Positions 35,159 to 45,100 of a stretch of DNA of 64,000 nt are shown in pieces (within the stretch, counting starts at the first letter, position 1; every line of letters starts with the position of its first letter). The position numbers and the translations under genes were made by a program. The DNA is from CBDFLD01 sp965249005 (GTDB taxonomy: Bacteria > Acidobacteriota > UBA6911): assembly GCA_965249005.1 (NCBI GenBank), contig CBDFLD010000018.1, forward strand, positions 1 through 64,000. Direction: 5' to 3'. The notes under the pieces are model-generated. The model had not been told where the DNA came from, searched no databases, and saw nothing but the letters and a program-made list of their open reading frames with translations.

Positions 35159-38100
35159 CAGCCCAGTCGCCGCTCCCCCGCAAAGCTCACCCCCGCCCTG
35201 CCGGAGCTCGACCGGTTGACGGCCAGGCCAGTGCTCTCGTCCCCTTGCCCAGCGGCGGCCACGCCGATCCGGGTCATGTTGATTCCCATGAACGTTTGCG
35301 CACTGGTCAAGCTGGTGCGCGCCACGCGCTGATGCAGAATGCCGGACATGGACGTCATGGCCTGCCGCGCCTGGCCGTCGTAGAGGTCGTACACGTTGTT
35401 GACGACGTCGGCCAACGCGCCGGTGGCGGTGCCGACGAGCTGGTTCAGCATGACCGCAACGCCGGTTTGATTTCCCTGCGTGCCGGTCGCCCGGAAATCG
35501 ACGTCGTTGCGCCGCAGCGTCAGATACACGTTCTGCGCGTCATACTGCAGCGACGGATTCAGGAACGCGAGGTTCGAGGTGACGCCCGCAAAGAGGCCCG
35601 AAATGGCGTCGCTGGTGAAGATCGTGTACTGATTGATGGGGCGATAGCGTAGGCGCCCGCCCGCCCGCACCTCGACGGTCCCACCCGCCAGCAGATCCCC
35701 GGCGGCGACGGTCAGATCGGACCCACCGTAGGAAGCCGTCTGGACCTGGTATACGGACCCGGCGTCGAACTGCACATCGCCGCTGCTACGCAGAGTGCCG
35801 ATCGAGAGCCCGGGCGCCAGGACCCCGCCGCTGGTCAGCGTCATCGTCGGCACGAGGCCCGTGCCGCCCAGAACGCCGCCGCGCAGGACGCGCACGCCCT
35901 GGCCGCCAATCGAGCCGGTGACCAGGAGGTGGCCGGCGGCCACCGTGGTGTCCCCCGCATACGTGTTGATGCCGGTCAAGACGAGCACACCGCTGCCGGC
36001 TTTCACCAGGCCGCCGCTGCCGCTTATCGCGCCCCAGTACGTCGTGCTCGCGTCGTTGCCCCCGGTCGTCAGCACCGCGCTGCCGAGCCGTACCGCCCCA
36101 GCGCCCGCCAACGACCCGATCGCCTGGTCGAACCCGGCGAGCTCCAGCGCTGCGCCATCGGCGACCGCGAAGGTGCTGTTGGGACTGAACACCTGTGCCG
36201 CGCCCGCCGCCAGGGTGCCGCCCGCCACCCAGGTCGCCCCGGCGTAGCTGTTCGCGCCAGCCAGGTTGAACGTGCCGGTGCCGACTTTCACCAGGCCGCC
36301 GCTGCCGCTCATCGTGCCCCCGTACGTCGTGCTCGCGTCGTTGCCCCCGGTCAACAGCAGCGCGCTGCGGAGCCGCACCGCCCCAGCGCCCGCCAACGAC
36401 CCGATCGCCTGGTTGAACCAGGCGAGCTCCAGCGCCGCGCCGTCTGCGACCGTGAAGGCACTGTTGGGACTGAACCCCTGCTTCGCGCCCGCCGCCAGGG
36501 TGCCGCCCTCCACCCGCGTCGCGCCGCTGTAGCTGTTGGCGCCACTGAAGGTGACCGTGCCGCTGCCCTGTTTCGTCAGCGTGCCCGAGCCGAACACCGA
36601 CCCGCCGAACGTCCCCTCTGTCGACTGGTCGAACACCAGCGCCGCCTCGTTCAGGATCGCGCCCACCAGGCTCGTCGTCGTCCCCAGCAGCGTGCCGCCC
36701 ACCACCCAGGTTCCCCCGGTGTAGCTGTTGGCACCAGCCAGGTTGAACGTGCCGGTGCCGACTTTCACCAGGCCGCCGCTGCCGCTCATCACGCCCCCGT
36801 ACGTCGTGCTTGCGTCGTTGCCCCCGGTCACCAGCACCGCACTGCCGAGCCTTACCGCCCCAGCGCCCGCCAGCGACCCGATCGCCTGGTCGAACCCGGC
36901 GAGCTCCAGCGCCGCGCCGGCGCCGACCGCGAAGGCACTGCTGGGACTGAACACCTGCATCGCGCCGGCCGCCAGGATGCCGCCCACCACCCGCATCGCG
37001 CCGGCCGCCAGGATGCCGCCCACCACCCGCGTCGCGCCGCTGTGGCTGTTGGCGCCACTGAAGGTGACCGTGCCGCTGCCCTGTTTCGTCAGCGTGCCCG
37101 AGCCGAACACCGACCCGCCGAACGTCCCCTCTGTCGACTGGTCGAACACCAGCGCCGCCTCGTTCAGGATCGCGCCCACCAGGCTCGTCGTCGTCCCCAG
37201 GAGCGTGCCCCCCTCGATCCAGGTTCCCCCGGTATAGCGGTTGGCGCCAGCCAGGTTGAACGTGCCGGTGCCGACTTTCACCAGGAGGCCGTTGCCACTT
37301 ATCGTGCCCCCGTACGTCGTGCTCGCGTCGTTGCCCCCGGTCACCAGCACCGCACTGCCGAGCCGCACCGCCCCAGCGCCCGCCAACGACCCGATCGCCT
37401 GGTCGAATCCGGCGAGCTCCAGCGCCGCGCCGGTGCCGACCGTGAAGGCACTGTTGGGACTGAACACCTGTGTCGTGCCCGCCGCCAGGGTGCCGCCCTC
37501 CACCCGCGTCGCGCCGCTGTAGCTGTTGGCACCGCTCAGACTCAGGATTCCCTCGCCGGCCTTCGTCAACGAACCGGACCCGGTCTGAATCGCCGCACCG
37601 ATGTGGGTCCGACCCGGACCACCGACGGACAGGTTGCGATTGTCCCCGGTGATCGTCGGGCCGTTCACCTGCAGCAGGCCCGCGCTATTGTTCACCCACC
37701 GCTGGTTGGCCCCGAGAATCACCGGGACGCCGATGGTCGTGTTCGGCGCCCCGGCGCTCAACGTGATGCCGGCGCGGCCCCTGGCTGCCAGCGTCAGGGA
37801 GGGCCTTCCGCCGATATGGACACCACCGCCCGGGACGGCTTGCCCCAGGACCGGGCCACCGCTGGTGATGGTCAGGCTGTTGATGACGAAGTCGGCGCCG
37901 AGCCTGGTTCTTGAGCCCGTGCCCGGGAAGAACACGTCGGAGGCGACCCCCGGAGTCCCGAAGATGAACTCCGTGTCGGCCGACCCCCGGGTCCAGTTCG
38001 ACCCGCCGTTCAAGAAGGGCGAGCTCCACGTGTTGCTGGTCGCCCCGTTCCACACGAACGCGCCGGTCGAGGGCAGGACGCTCAGCTGCTGGGCGGTGTC

Positions 38101-38649
38101 GGAATTAACCAACGTGAAGGTCTGACCGATCGGCATCGGGCCGTCCAGACTCCCGAGCTCGAACTGCGCGCCCAACAGCCCCCCCTTCGGCGCCGAGAGG
38201 AGCGTGTAGTGCCCCGACTGGGTCGGCGTGGTGATCTCGTGCAGATTGACTGTCGTCACGCTGCTGCCGAGCTGGGCGATGCCCGACACCGTGAGCCTGT
38301 CGGACTGGCCAATCTCGCCGATGTCGAACAGCCAGGTCGGCGTGCCCGACTGCACGAAGGTGCCCGTCAGCGCCGTCGTCTGCAGCACCCCCATCCCCCC
38401 CGGCACGAACGTGCCTTCGTTGGTGAACACACCACCCGCCCCTAGGGTGATCTGGGCGCCCGACTCAACCCACCCGGTCGCCGTGTTGGTCACCGCGTTG
38501 GTGCCCCCACCGAGATCGATCGAGCCCACCAGCCGCCCGAAGTTGTCGACTGTCTCGTTGCCCGAGGTACCGAGCAACCGTCCATCCGGCGACTCCCGCC
38601 GTCGACGTGACCACGCCGTGGTTCGTGAGTCGGTTGTCGGCGCCGCCAT
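34963..38649 (-). CDS. Autotransporter piece 3: PATR repeats and linker
   Basis: True sequence starts around GRLLGTSGNETVDNFGRLVG; the first 20-odd residues are out of frame. It contains about eight PATR units of the type GGLVKVGTGTFNLAGANSY followed by TGGTWVVGGTL, separated by near-identical AGFDQAIGSLAGAGAVRL segments, then the autochaperone-like stretch with LAPGLSIGTLRSSGDVQF. It enters the barrel near RAGVSFAGERRLGWWVSG and the frame is lost near 35090. Confidence 0.8.
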   Translation of the reverse strand: MAAPTTDSRTTAWSRRRRESPDGRLLGTSGNETVDNFGRLVGSIDLGGGTNAVTNTATGWVESGAQITLGAGGVFTNEGTFVPGGMGVLQTTALTGTFVQSGTPTWLFDIGEIGQSDRLTVSGIAQLGSSVTTVNLHEITTPTQSGHYTLLSAPKGGLLGAQFELGSLDGPMPIGQTFTLVNSDTAQQLSVLPSTGAFVWNGATSNTWSSPFLNGGSNWTRGSADTEFIFGTPGVASDVFFPGTGSRTRLGADFVINSLTITSGGPVLGQAVPGGGVHIGGRPSLTLAARGRAGITLSAGAPNTTIGVPVILGANQRWVNNSAGLLQVNGPTITGDNRNLSVGGPGRTHIGAAIQTGSGSLTKAGEGILSLSGANSYSGATRVEGGTLAAGTTQVFSPNSAFTVGTGAALELAGFDQAIGSLAGAGAVRLGSAVLVTGGNDASTTYGGTISGNGLLVKVGTGTFNLAGANRYTGGTWIEGGTLLGTTTSLVGAILNEAALVFDQSTEGTFGGSVFGSGTLTKQGSGTVTFSGANSHSGATRVVGGILAAGAMRVVGGILAAGAMQVFSPSSAFAVGAGAALELAGFDQAIGSLAGAGAVRLGSAVLVTGGNDASTTYGGVMSGSGGLVKVGTGTFNLAGANSYTGGTWVVGGTLLGTTTSLVGAILNEAALVFDQSTEGTFGGSVFGSGTLTKQGSGTVTFSGANSYSGATRVEGGTLAAGAKQGFSPNSAFTVADGAALELAWFNQAIGSLAGAGAVRLRSALLLTGGNDASTTYGGTMSGSGGLVKVGTGTFNLAGANSYAGATWVAGGTLAAGAAQVFSPNSTFAVADGAALELAGFDQAIGSLAGAGAVRLGSAVLTTGGNDASTTYWGAISGSGGLVKAGSGVLVLTGINTYAGDTTVAAGHLLVTGSIGGQGVRVLRGGVLGGTGLVPTMTLTSGGVLAPGLSIGTLRSSGDVQFDAGSVYQVQTASYGGSDLTVAAGDLLAGGTVEVRAGGRLRYRPINQYTIFTSDAISGLFAGVTSNLAFLNPSLQYDAQNVYLTLRRNDVDFRATGTQGNQTGVAVMLNQLVGTATGALADVVNNVYDLYDGQARQAMTSMSGILHQRVARTSLTSAQTFMGINMTRIGVAAAGQGDESTGLAVNRSSSGRAGVSFAGERRLGWWVSGLGGVTTLQGTAADPGGRAPSAQLAWTRRWCWMASRTAATLAPCRGGSTDGIGRIGHGSTS
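36050..37540 (-). repeat. Near-identical DNA repeats inside the PATR region
   Basis: Blocks of about 300-490 bp with almost no differences (for example those containing GCGCCCGCCAACGACCCGAT and GACCCGCCGAACGTCCCCTC) recur four to five times, and a 51-bp segment is duplicated in tandem at 36960-37030. Such repeats allow copy-number change by recombination and also assembly collapse. Confidence 0.75.
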
Positions 38650-41600
38650 CGAAGGACACCGCAGTCCCCAGCGCGCCGCCGACGAGACTGGAACCGGCTT
38701 TCAGTACCACCCCGATGTCGCCCGAGCCCGCCACGCCGGCGCTGTGCAGGTACACGGCCGTCGATGACTCGGCCAGTGCCTTGACGCTGCCCTCCAGCGT
38801 GAGAGAGATGGCCCCGCCCGAGCCCAGACCGCCCGCCGACAGCGCCCCGAGGCCGGCCACGTACCCGCCACCGCCACCCAGACTCTGGGCGAACACCCCG
38901 AACGCCCCGGCCCCGGTCGTGGTGATGTGGCCCGTCTGCACCAGGGTAAGGTCGCCCCCGTCGCCGGCGTTGGCCGCCGAGACCGTGACAGGTCCGCCCG
39001 GCGAGAACACTGCACCGCCGCCGCCGATGGACTGCGCAAAGAGTCCGTGGGCGTGATCCCCACTGGTCGTCACTGCACCGGTGTGCTCGATGGCGATCGT
39101 GCCGCCGTCGCCCGTCGCCCCGGCCGACCCGCCAAGCATCACGGTCAACCCCGGGCTGCCCGTCATGCGCGCGGCGCCGCCACCCGCTCCGATGCTCTGC
39201 ACGACGACGCCGAGCGCCCCCGCGCCCACGGTGGTCACGTCGCCGGTCAAGGTCGCTGATACGCCGCCGCCATGGAGGGCGCTGCCGCCCGCGGCCCCGA
39301 GTGTCACCGCCCCCGTAAGAAGGGCCGCGCTGGTTGGCCCTGCCGCGCCCGCGAGCGCCACCGCCGTCGCCAGAGCGCCGCCGCCCACACGCAGATCGAG
39401 GCTCCCGCCCCCCCCGCCGATGCTCTGGAGCAAGACGCCGTCGGACCCGTCGCCGCTCGTCGTCAGCGCTCCCGTGCGGCTGTAGCTCACGGCTCCACCC
39501 ATCTCGGTCGTCCCGTTCGTGCCCCCGAGGGCCAGGGTCACCGCCCCCAAGGTTTCCACCGCCCCGGTCACCGAGACGATGCCACGACCGCCCCCGCCAC
39601 CGATCGATTGCAGCGCGACGCCCCGGGTGTGGCTCCCGGTCGTCACGATGTCTCCCACATGGGAGCTGTCGATGACGTTGCCGCTGTTGTTCGTGCCATT
39701 CGCACCGCCGAGCACGACGTCCAGCGCCAATTGACCGGTCGTAGTCGCTGCCAGTGGGGTGGCGAGGTTCACCTTGGCGTAAACCGTCCCGCCCCCGCCG
39801 CCGATCGACATCTGACTTACGGCCACACTGTTGGTGTTACCCCCTTTCATTACGTTGCCCGTGTGGCTCACGGTCACGGCACCCGCGTCCGTGTTCATCT
39901 GGCCTTCGCCGCCGGCGCGAATCGTCAACGCCGGGTCGGTCGCGTCTTCCGGTCCTCCTACACCTGGAATCCCGGGGAGCGCGGCGCCGCCCGGGAGACT
40001 GGTGATGCCGTCAAAATCGAGCACGAGCCCGCCTCCGCCACCGTTGATGCTTTCCGCCTTGATCGCCTCCGACCCGGCACCATTGATCTCAATATCTCCG
40101 GCGTAGTCCACCTTGACCTTACCACCTTTGCCCCCGGAGGCACCACCCAGGAGCAGATCGCGCACGCCGCCAACGGCAAACGACAGCGTGTTCGCGAACG
40201 CTGTGCTCTTGACGTCGCTCGTAAGACCGATCCCGACCCCCGCGTTGCCGCCCCCGCCGCCGATGCTCTGGGCCACGATGCCGTGAGCATTGGCGCCGCT
40301 GGTTACGATCTTCCCGGTGCCGGTGACGGTGACATTGCCCGCGTCCTCGCCGTTGCCACCCGCGCCACCAACGGTCACCAGGGGCGTCGCTTTCCCGCCA
40401 CCCCGGCGAAGCACGCCGTTGGTCGCCAGGCTCAGGCCGCCATTGCCCCCGCCGCCGGCAATGCTCTGCGCGAACACGCCATGCGCGTCGTCGCCGCTCG
40501 TCTCGATCGTACCCTCGTTGGTGACCGTCACGACCCCGCCGTGTCCGCCGTCGCCCCCGCTGCCACCGATGTTCAGGCCAATGAGCGTCGTGTTCTTGGA
40601 GCCGCTAGAGAAGTTTGCGGACACGACGGAGCTGCCGTTGCCCCCTCCGCCGCCGATGCTCTGAGCGAAGACGCCGTATGCCTTGCTGCCGCTTGTCCGA
40701 ATCTGGCCGCCGGCAAGATTCTCCACGTCGACGTTGCCACCCGTGCCGCCCGTGCCACCCGCGCCGCCGATATTGATCGTCAAGCTCGTCGAGGATGCGT
40801 CCGCCGCGGGCTTCGAGATCTCGATGTTCGCCACGAGTCCCGCGTTGCCACCACCACCACCGATGCTCTGCGCGAAGATGCCAATGCCGGACGTAGTGAT
40901 GACACCATTGCCACCATTGGTCACGTCGACAGCGCCACCGACGCCACCATTCCCCCCGGCGCCTCCGATACCGACAGTCAGATTGGTGCCGCGGCCCTTG
41001 CCGGCGACGGTCCCGTTAATGACGAGACCCCCATCGCCTCCGCCCCCACCGATGCTCTCCGCGAAGACGCCGAGCGAGTCGGCGCCTGTGGTGGTGATGG
41101 CACCCATATTCTCGACCACTACCTGGCCGCCTGCCCCGCCGGTGCCGCCGCTGCCGCCGACCGACACCCCGAGACCGCTGTTGCCGTTCGCTGCCGCGCC
41201 GCCCGTTTGAATGCCGACCAGACCCGCATAGCCGCCGGTGCCGCCGCCGCCACCGATACTCTGCGCGAGAATCCCGTGCGATTCGGCTCCCTCGGTCCTG
41301 ACCGTTGCACTGCTTGTGACGGTGACCTTGCCCCCGAACGAGCCGGTCCCGCCCGTGCCGCCGACCCCGACTTTCACTGAGGCGGTCTCCCGGAAAATGA
41401 TGTTGGTTGCCGCGCCACCGATGCCGCCGCCCCCCCCGACACTCTGTGCGTGAAGCGCGTGCGACTTGGCACCCTCAGTCTTGATTGTGCCTTTTGCATG
41501 GACGTCGACCGCGCCACCGATGCCGCCGTCACCGCCCTCGAGACCGATCGCGATGTTTGCCCCGACGGATTTCTCCGCGGTACCCTTGCCACTTGACGAG

Positions 41601-42169
41601 GAGACCCCGACGGAGATCGCGCCGCTCCTGCCACCGCCGTTGCCGACGCTCTGTGCGAGGAGGCCGACCGAACGAATCCCGGCGGTCATCAGCGTGCCGT
41701 CGGAGCTGACGTGGACGTTGCCCCCGGTGCCGCCCGTTCCGCCCGTGCGCCCGAGACCGAGATCGAGCGTATTGCTCGAGAGCAGACTGGACGCCATGTC
41801 GAACGACGCGTCGCCGCCGCCGCCCCCGACACTCTGCGCGAAGATCGCTGATGAATCGTCGTAGGCGGTCCCGATGTAACCGGTGTGGTTCACCATGACG
41901 CTACCGCCGCTACCGCCGTCACCCGGAGCGCCGCCGACGGCGAGGTTGATGCCGGACGTGTTAGGGTTGAGACCCGCCGCGATGTTCCAGTCGGCATTGC
42001 CGCCACCTCCGCCGATGCTCTGCGCAAGCAGTCCGTCGCTATGTCTGCCGTGGGTAAATATGTCGCCGGTGTGGGTGACGGTGGTCGAGCCGCCACTGCC
42101 CGAGGCTCCGCCTGTACCTCCGATGACGATCTGCAATTCATACCGCTTTCCGGTGCCCGCGGTAAGCAC
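38465..42169 (-). CDS. Autotransporter piece 2: remaining GGGGGNGG repeats
   Basis: Continues piece 1 at LTAGTGKRYELQIVIGGTGG. More than 15 further repeats (DGLLAQSIGGGGG, HGIVAQSIGGGGGNAG, HGLFAQSIGGGG) follow, then the approach to the PATR region (VSFDGGADNRLTNHGVVTST). The frame is lost near 38590 after TAGVAG. Without piece 1 it has no signal peptide and would not be translated from a recognisable start. Confidence 0.8.
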   Translation of the reverse strand: MLTAGTGKRYELQIVIGGTGGASGSGGSTTVTHTGDIFTHGRHSDGLLAQSIGGGGGNADWNIAAGLNPNTSGINLAVGGAPGDGGSGGSVMVNHTGYIGTAYDDSSAIFAQSVGGGGGDASFDMASSLLSSNTLDLGLGRTGGTGGTGGNVHVSSDGTLMTAGIRSVGLLAQSVGNGGGRSGAISVGVSSSSGKGTAEKSVGANIAIGLEGGDGGIGGAVDVHAKGTIKTEGAKSHALHAQSVGGGGGIGGAATNIIFRETASVKVGVGGTGGTGSFGGKVTVTSSATVRTEGAESHGILAQSIGGGGGTGGYAGLVGIQTGGAAANGNSGLGVSVGGSGGTGGAGGQVVVENMGAITTTGADSLGVFAESIGGGGGDGGLVINGTVAGKGRGTNLTVGIGGAGGNGGVGGAVDVTNGGNGVITTSGIGIFAQSIGGGGGNAGLVANIEISKPAADASSTSLTINIGGAGGTGGTGGNVDVENLAGGQIRTSGSKAYGVFAQSIGGGGGNGSSVVSANFSSGSKNTTLIGLNIGGSGGDGGHGGVVTVTNEGTIETSGDDAHGVFAQSIAGGGGNGGLSLATNGVLRRGGGKATPLVTVGGAGGNGEDAGNVTVTGTGKIVTSGANAHGIVAQSIGGGGGNAGVGIGLTSDVKSTAFANTLSFAVGGVRDLLLGGASGGKGGKVKVDYAGDIEINGAGSEAIKAESINGGGGGLVLDFDGITSLPGGAALPGIPGVGGPEDATDPALTIRAGGEGQMNTDAGAVTVSHTGNVMKGGNTNSVAVSQMSIGGGGGTVYAKVNLATPLAATTTGQLALDVVLGGANGTNNSGNVIDSSHVGDIVTTGSHTRGVALQSIGGGGGRGIVSVTGAVETLGAVTLALGGTNGTTEMGGAVSYSRTGALTTSGDGSDGVLLQSIGGGGGSLDLRVGGGALATAVALAGAAGPTSAALLTGAVTLGAAGGSALHGGGVSATLTGDVTTVGAGALGVVVQSIGAGGGAARMTGSPGLTVMLGGSAGATGDGGTIAIEHTGAVTTSGDHAHGLFAQSIGGGGAVFSPGGPVTVSAANAGDGGDLTLVQTGHITTTGAGAFGVFAQSLGGGGGYVAGLGALSAGGLGSGGAISLTLEGSVKALAESSTAVYLHSAGVAGSGDIGVVLKAGSSLVGGALGTAVSFDGGADNRLTNHGVVTSTAGVAGWTVARYLGQRDSRQLRAAGGLDRSRWGHQRGDQHGDRVG

Positions 42170-45100
42170 GAGATTGCCGCCCGCGTCGCCCCCCCCCGCC
42201 GACGCTCTGAGCGGTCAGACCGTTCGCCTGGTCGCCGAAGGTCTGGAGCGTGGTCTCGCTCTTCGTCCCGCGCGTTACGGTGACGTTTCCCGCGTCGCCC
42301 CCCCCGCCGCCCGACCCGCCGACATTGAGCGCGATCGGACTCCCTTTGGTCACGACGCCGGAGAGGTTCACGCCAGCCTGTCCGCCGCCGCCACCGATGC
42401 TTTGCGCCAGGATCCCGTTGGCACGTTCACCGAAGTTCTCCGTGGCGCGATCAATGTCGGGGTCGCTTTCGACCGCGCCACCGAGGCCGGTGACGTTGAT
42501 GCCGCCGTCGCTCGTGAGGAGGACGTCACCAGCATCCGCACCCAGACCCCCCTTCCCACCGATACCCACGGTCACAGCGAAGCCTTTGCCGGCCGCCAGG
42601 CTACCCGTGACGTTCAACCCGCCGGCCCCGCCGCCCCCGGCGACGCTCTGCACCAGGACTCCGATCGAGTTGCCGCCAGTGACCGTCACGCTGCCTTCCT
42701 GCGTGACCGTGACATCACCGCTCGTGTTTCCCGCACCCCCGAAACCGCCCAGACCAAACGCCAGGTTGGGCGTGTCGGCCAAGGTCTCCCGCGCGATCCC
42801 GCCGGTGACGTTGATGCCGCCGTTGCCCCCCCCGCCGCCGATGCTCTGGGCCAGCAGGCCACGCGCCGTGGTGCCTTGCGCCACGAGGTTGGTCTCGACC
42901 GTTGCCGTCACCTCGCGGGCGATGCCGCCATTGCTGCCAAAGCCACCGATCCCCACGTTGAGTGCGCCGTCCATGACGATACCACCGGTCACGTTTATCG
43001 CGCCGTTGCCGCCACCTCCGCCGATGCTCTGCGCGATCACGGCAGACCGGTCGTCGCCCCAGGACGCAACGGTGCCAGCGGTCAGGCGGAGCGTCACGGT
43101 CCCCGCCGCGCCGCCCATGCCGCCGAATCCGCCGATGCCCACGTTGAGCGCGCCCGACGACCCGCCCCCGCTGGTCAGCGCGATACCGCCCGAGACGTTG
43201 ATGCTGCCGTTGCCGCCCCCTCCGCCGACACTCTGCGCGACGACACCGTTGGAGCCGTCTCTGCGGAACTGACGTACTACGCCATCGACCCCCTCGATGA
43301 ACGGGGCGCCGGCCCCGCCGGTCGCCGTCACGTCGGCGCCGTTGAGAGTCGCGGTCACGTCCGCGCTCGTCCCGCCGTCGTCGCCGAACCCGCCAACGCC
43401 GATCGTCATCGCGCCGGTGGTTCCACCCATCGCGCCGGCGATGCCGGCCGACACATTGAGTCCGCCATTGCCGCCGCCGCCAGCGATGCTTTGAATCGCG
43501 ACACCGTCCGAGTTCGCGCCACTGGTATTGGTGGCGCCGTTACGGGTGAACGTGACGTTGCCGCTGTTTCCACCATTACCGCCGAACCCGCCAATCCCGA
43601 TCGCGGCGGCGGCAGACGTCGAGACGGTCGATCTCGACAGATTGAGGGCGCCAGAAACATTCAGCCCGCCGTTCCCCCCACCGCCACCGAGACTCTGCGC
43701 GAGCACGCCGAACGAGTCCGCGCCGGATGTGTTCACCGTGCCGTTCACGGTCCCGGTGACGACCCCGCCGTTGCCGCCAAAGCCCCCGACGCCGAAGCCA
43801 AGCGCGCCGCTCGTCTGTTGGGCCAATGTCACCGCGCCGGTGACGTTGATGCTGCCGTTGCCGCCCCCGCCGCCCCCGCTCTGCAGCAGCACGCCGTAGG
43901 CGGAATCGCCGGACGTCGTGACGTCGCCCGTGACCGTCGCGTTCGCCGAGCTACCGGTACCCCCGTCTCCTCCGGCGCCGCCCACGCCGAAGCCAAGCGA
44001 CCCCGCAGCTGACTTCGATGCCGCAATGGCTCCGGAGACATTGAAGGCGCCGTTACCACCACCGCCACCGATACTCTGGACGGCCAAGCCGGTGGAGTTG
44101 TCTCCCATGGTCGAGATGTTCCCGGTCATGGTGTTGGTGACGACGCCCGCATCGCCCCCGCCTCCACCACTGCCGCCGAGGCCGACGGCGACGGCGCCGC
44201 TCCCGGTGCCGGCGACACTGCCGGAGATGCTCACATTGTAGCCGCCGTTACCGCCCCCGCCCCCGACGCTCTGGACGAGCAAGCCGGTGGAGTTGTCTCC
44301 CATGGTCGAGATATTCCCGGTCATGTTGTTGGTGACGACGCCCGCATCGCCCCCGCCGCCACCACTGCCGCCGACGCCGACGGCGACCGCGCCGCTCCAG
44401 GTGGCGGCGCCACTGCCGGACATGCTCACATTGTAGCCGCCGTTACCGCCCCCGCCGCCAATCGACTGCGCCACGAACCCGCTGGAGCGATCGCCGCGCG
44501 TCGTGATCGCAATCGCACCGATCGATGAGACATCGACCGTGCCGCCGACGCCGCCGTCGCCGCCCGTGCCACCGACACCCACACTGAGCGAAGCCGAAAA
44601 CACCGGGCCCACCGATCCGGCGAAGGACACGGCGTACCCGCCATTGCCGCCGCCGACGCCGACGCTTTGCAGTAACACGCCCGTGGAATCGTCTCCACTG
44701 GTCTCGATGATGCTGATACCCCCGGTGCCCGGCAAGACTGTGACGGTGCCGCCGTTGCCACCCTTGCCACCCCCGCCGCCAACCGCGATGGACACCGCCC
44801 CCTTAAACCCGCCCGTCACAGCGAAGGCGCCACCGCCCTTGCCGCCGCCACCGCCGACCGATTGCGCGAAGATACCTACCGAACCGACGCCGCTAGTGCG
44901 GACGATCGAAGCGGTGTTGGGATCCCGGCCTTGCAGGGTCAGGTCGACGTTCCCCCCGGCGCCCCCTCCGCCACCCCGGCCGCCGACCGCGACACCGAGA
45001 AAGGCCGATACCGACCCCGCACTGCCGCCGCTGCCACCTCCCCCGCCGACCGACTGCGCGAAGATACCCGTCGAGTCCTTACCTTCCGTTATGATGCTGC

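Noticed and set aside
35929..44012. Plus-strand frames of 340-709 codons opposite the autotransporter
   Set aside because: They mirror the GC-rich GGC/GCC repeats of the minus-strand gene and give low-complexity Pro/Ala/Arg/His-rich text with no family resemblance.
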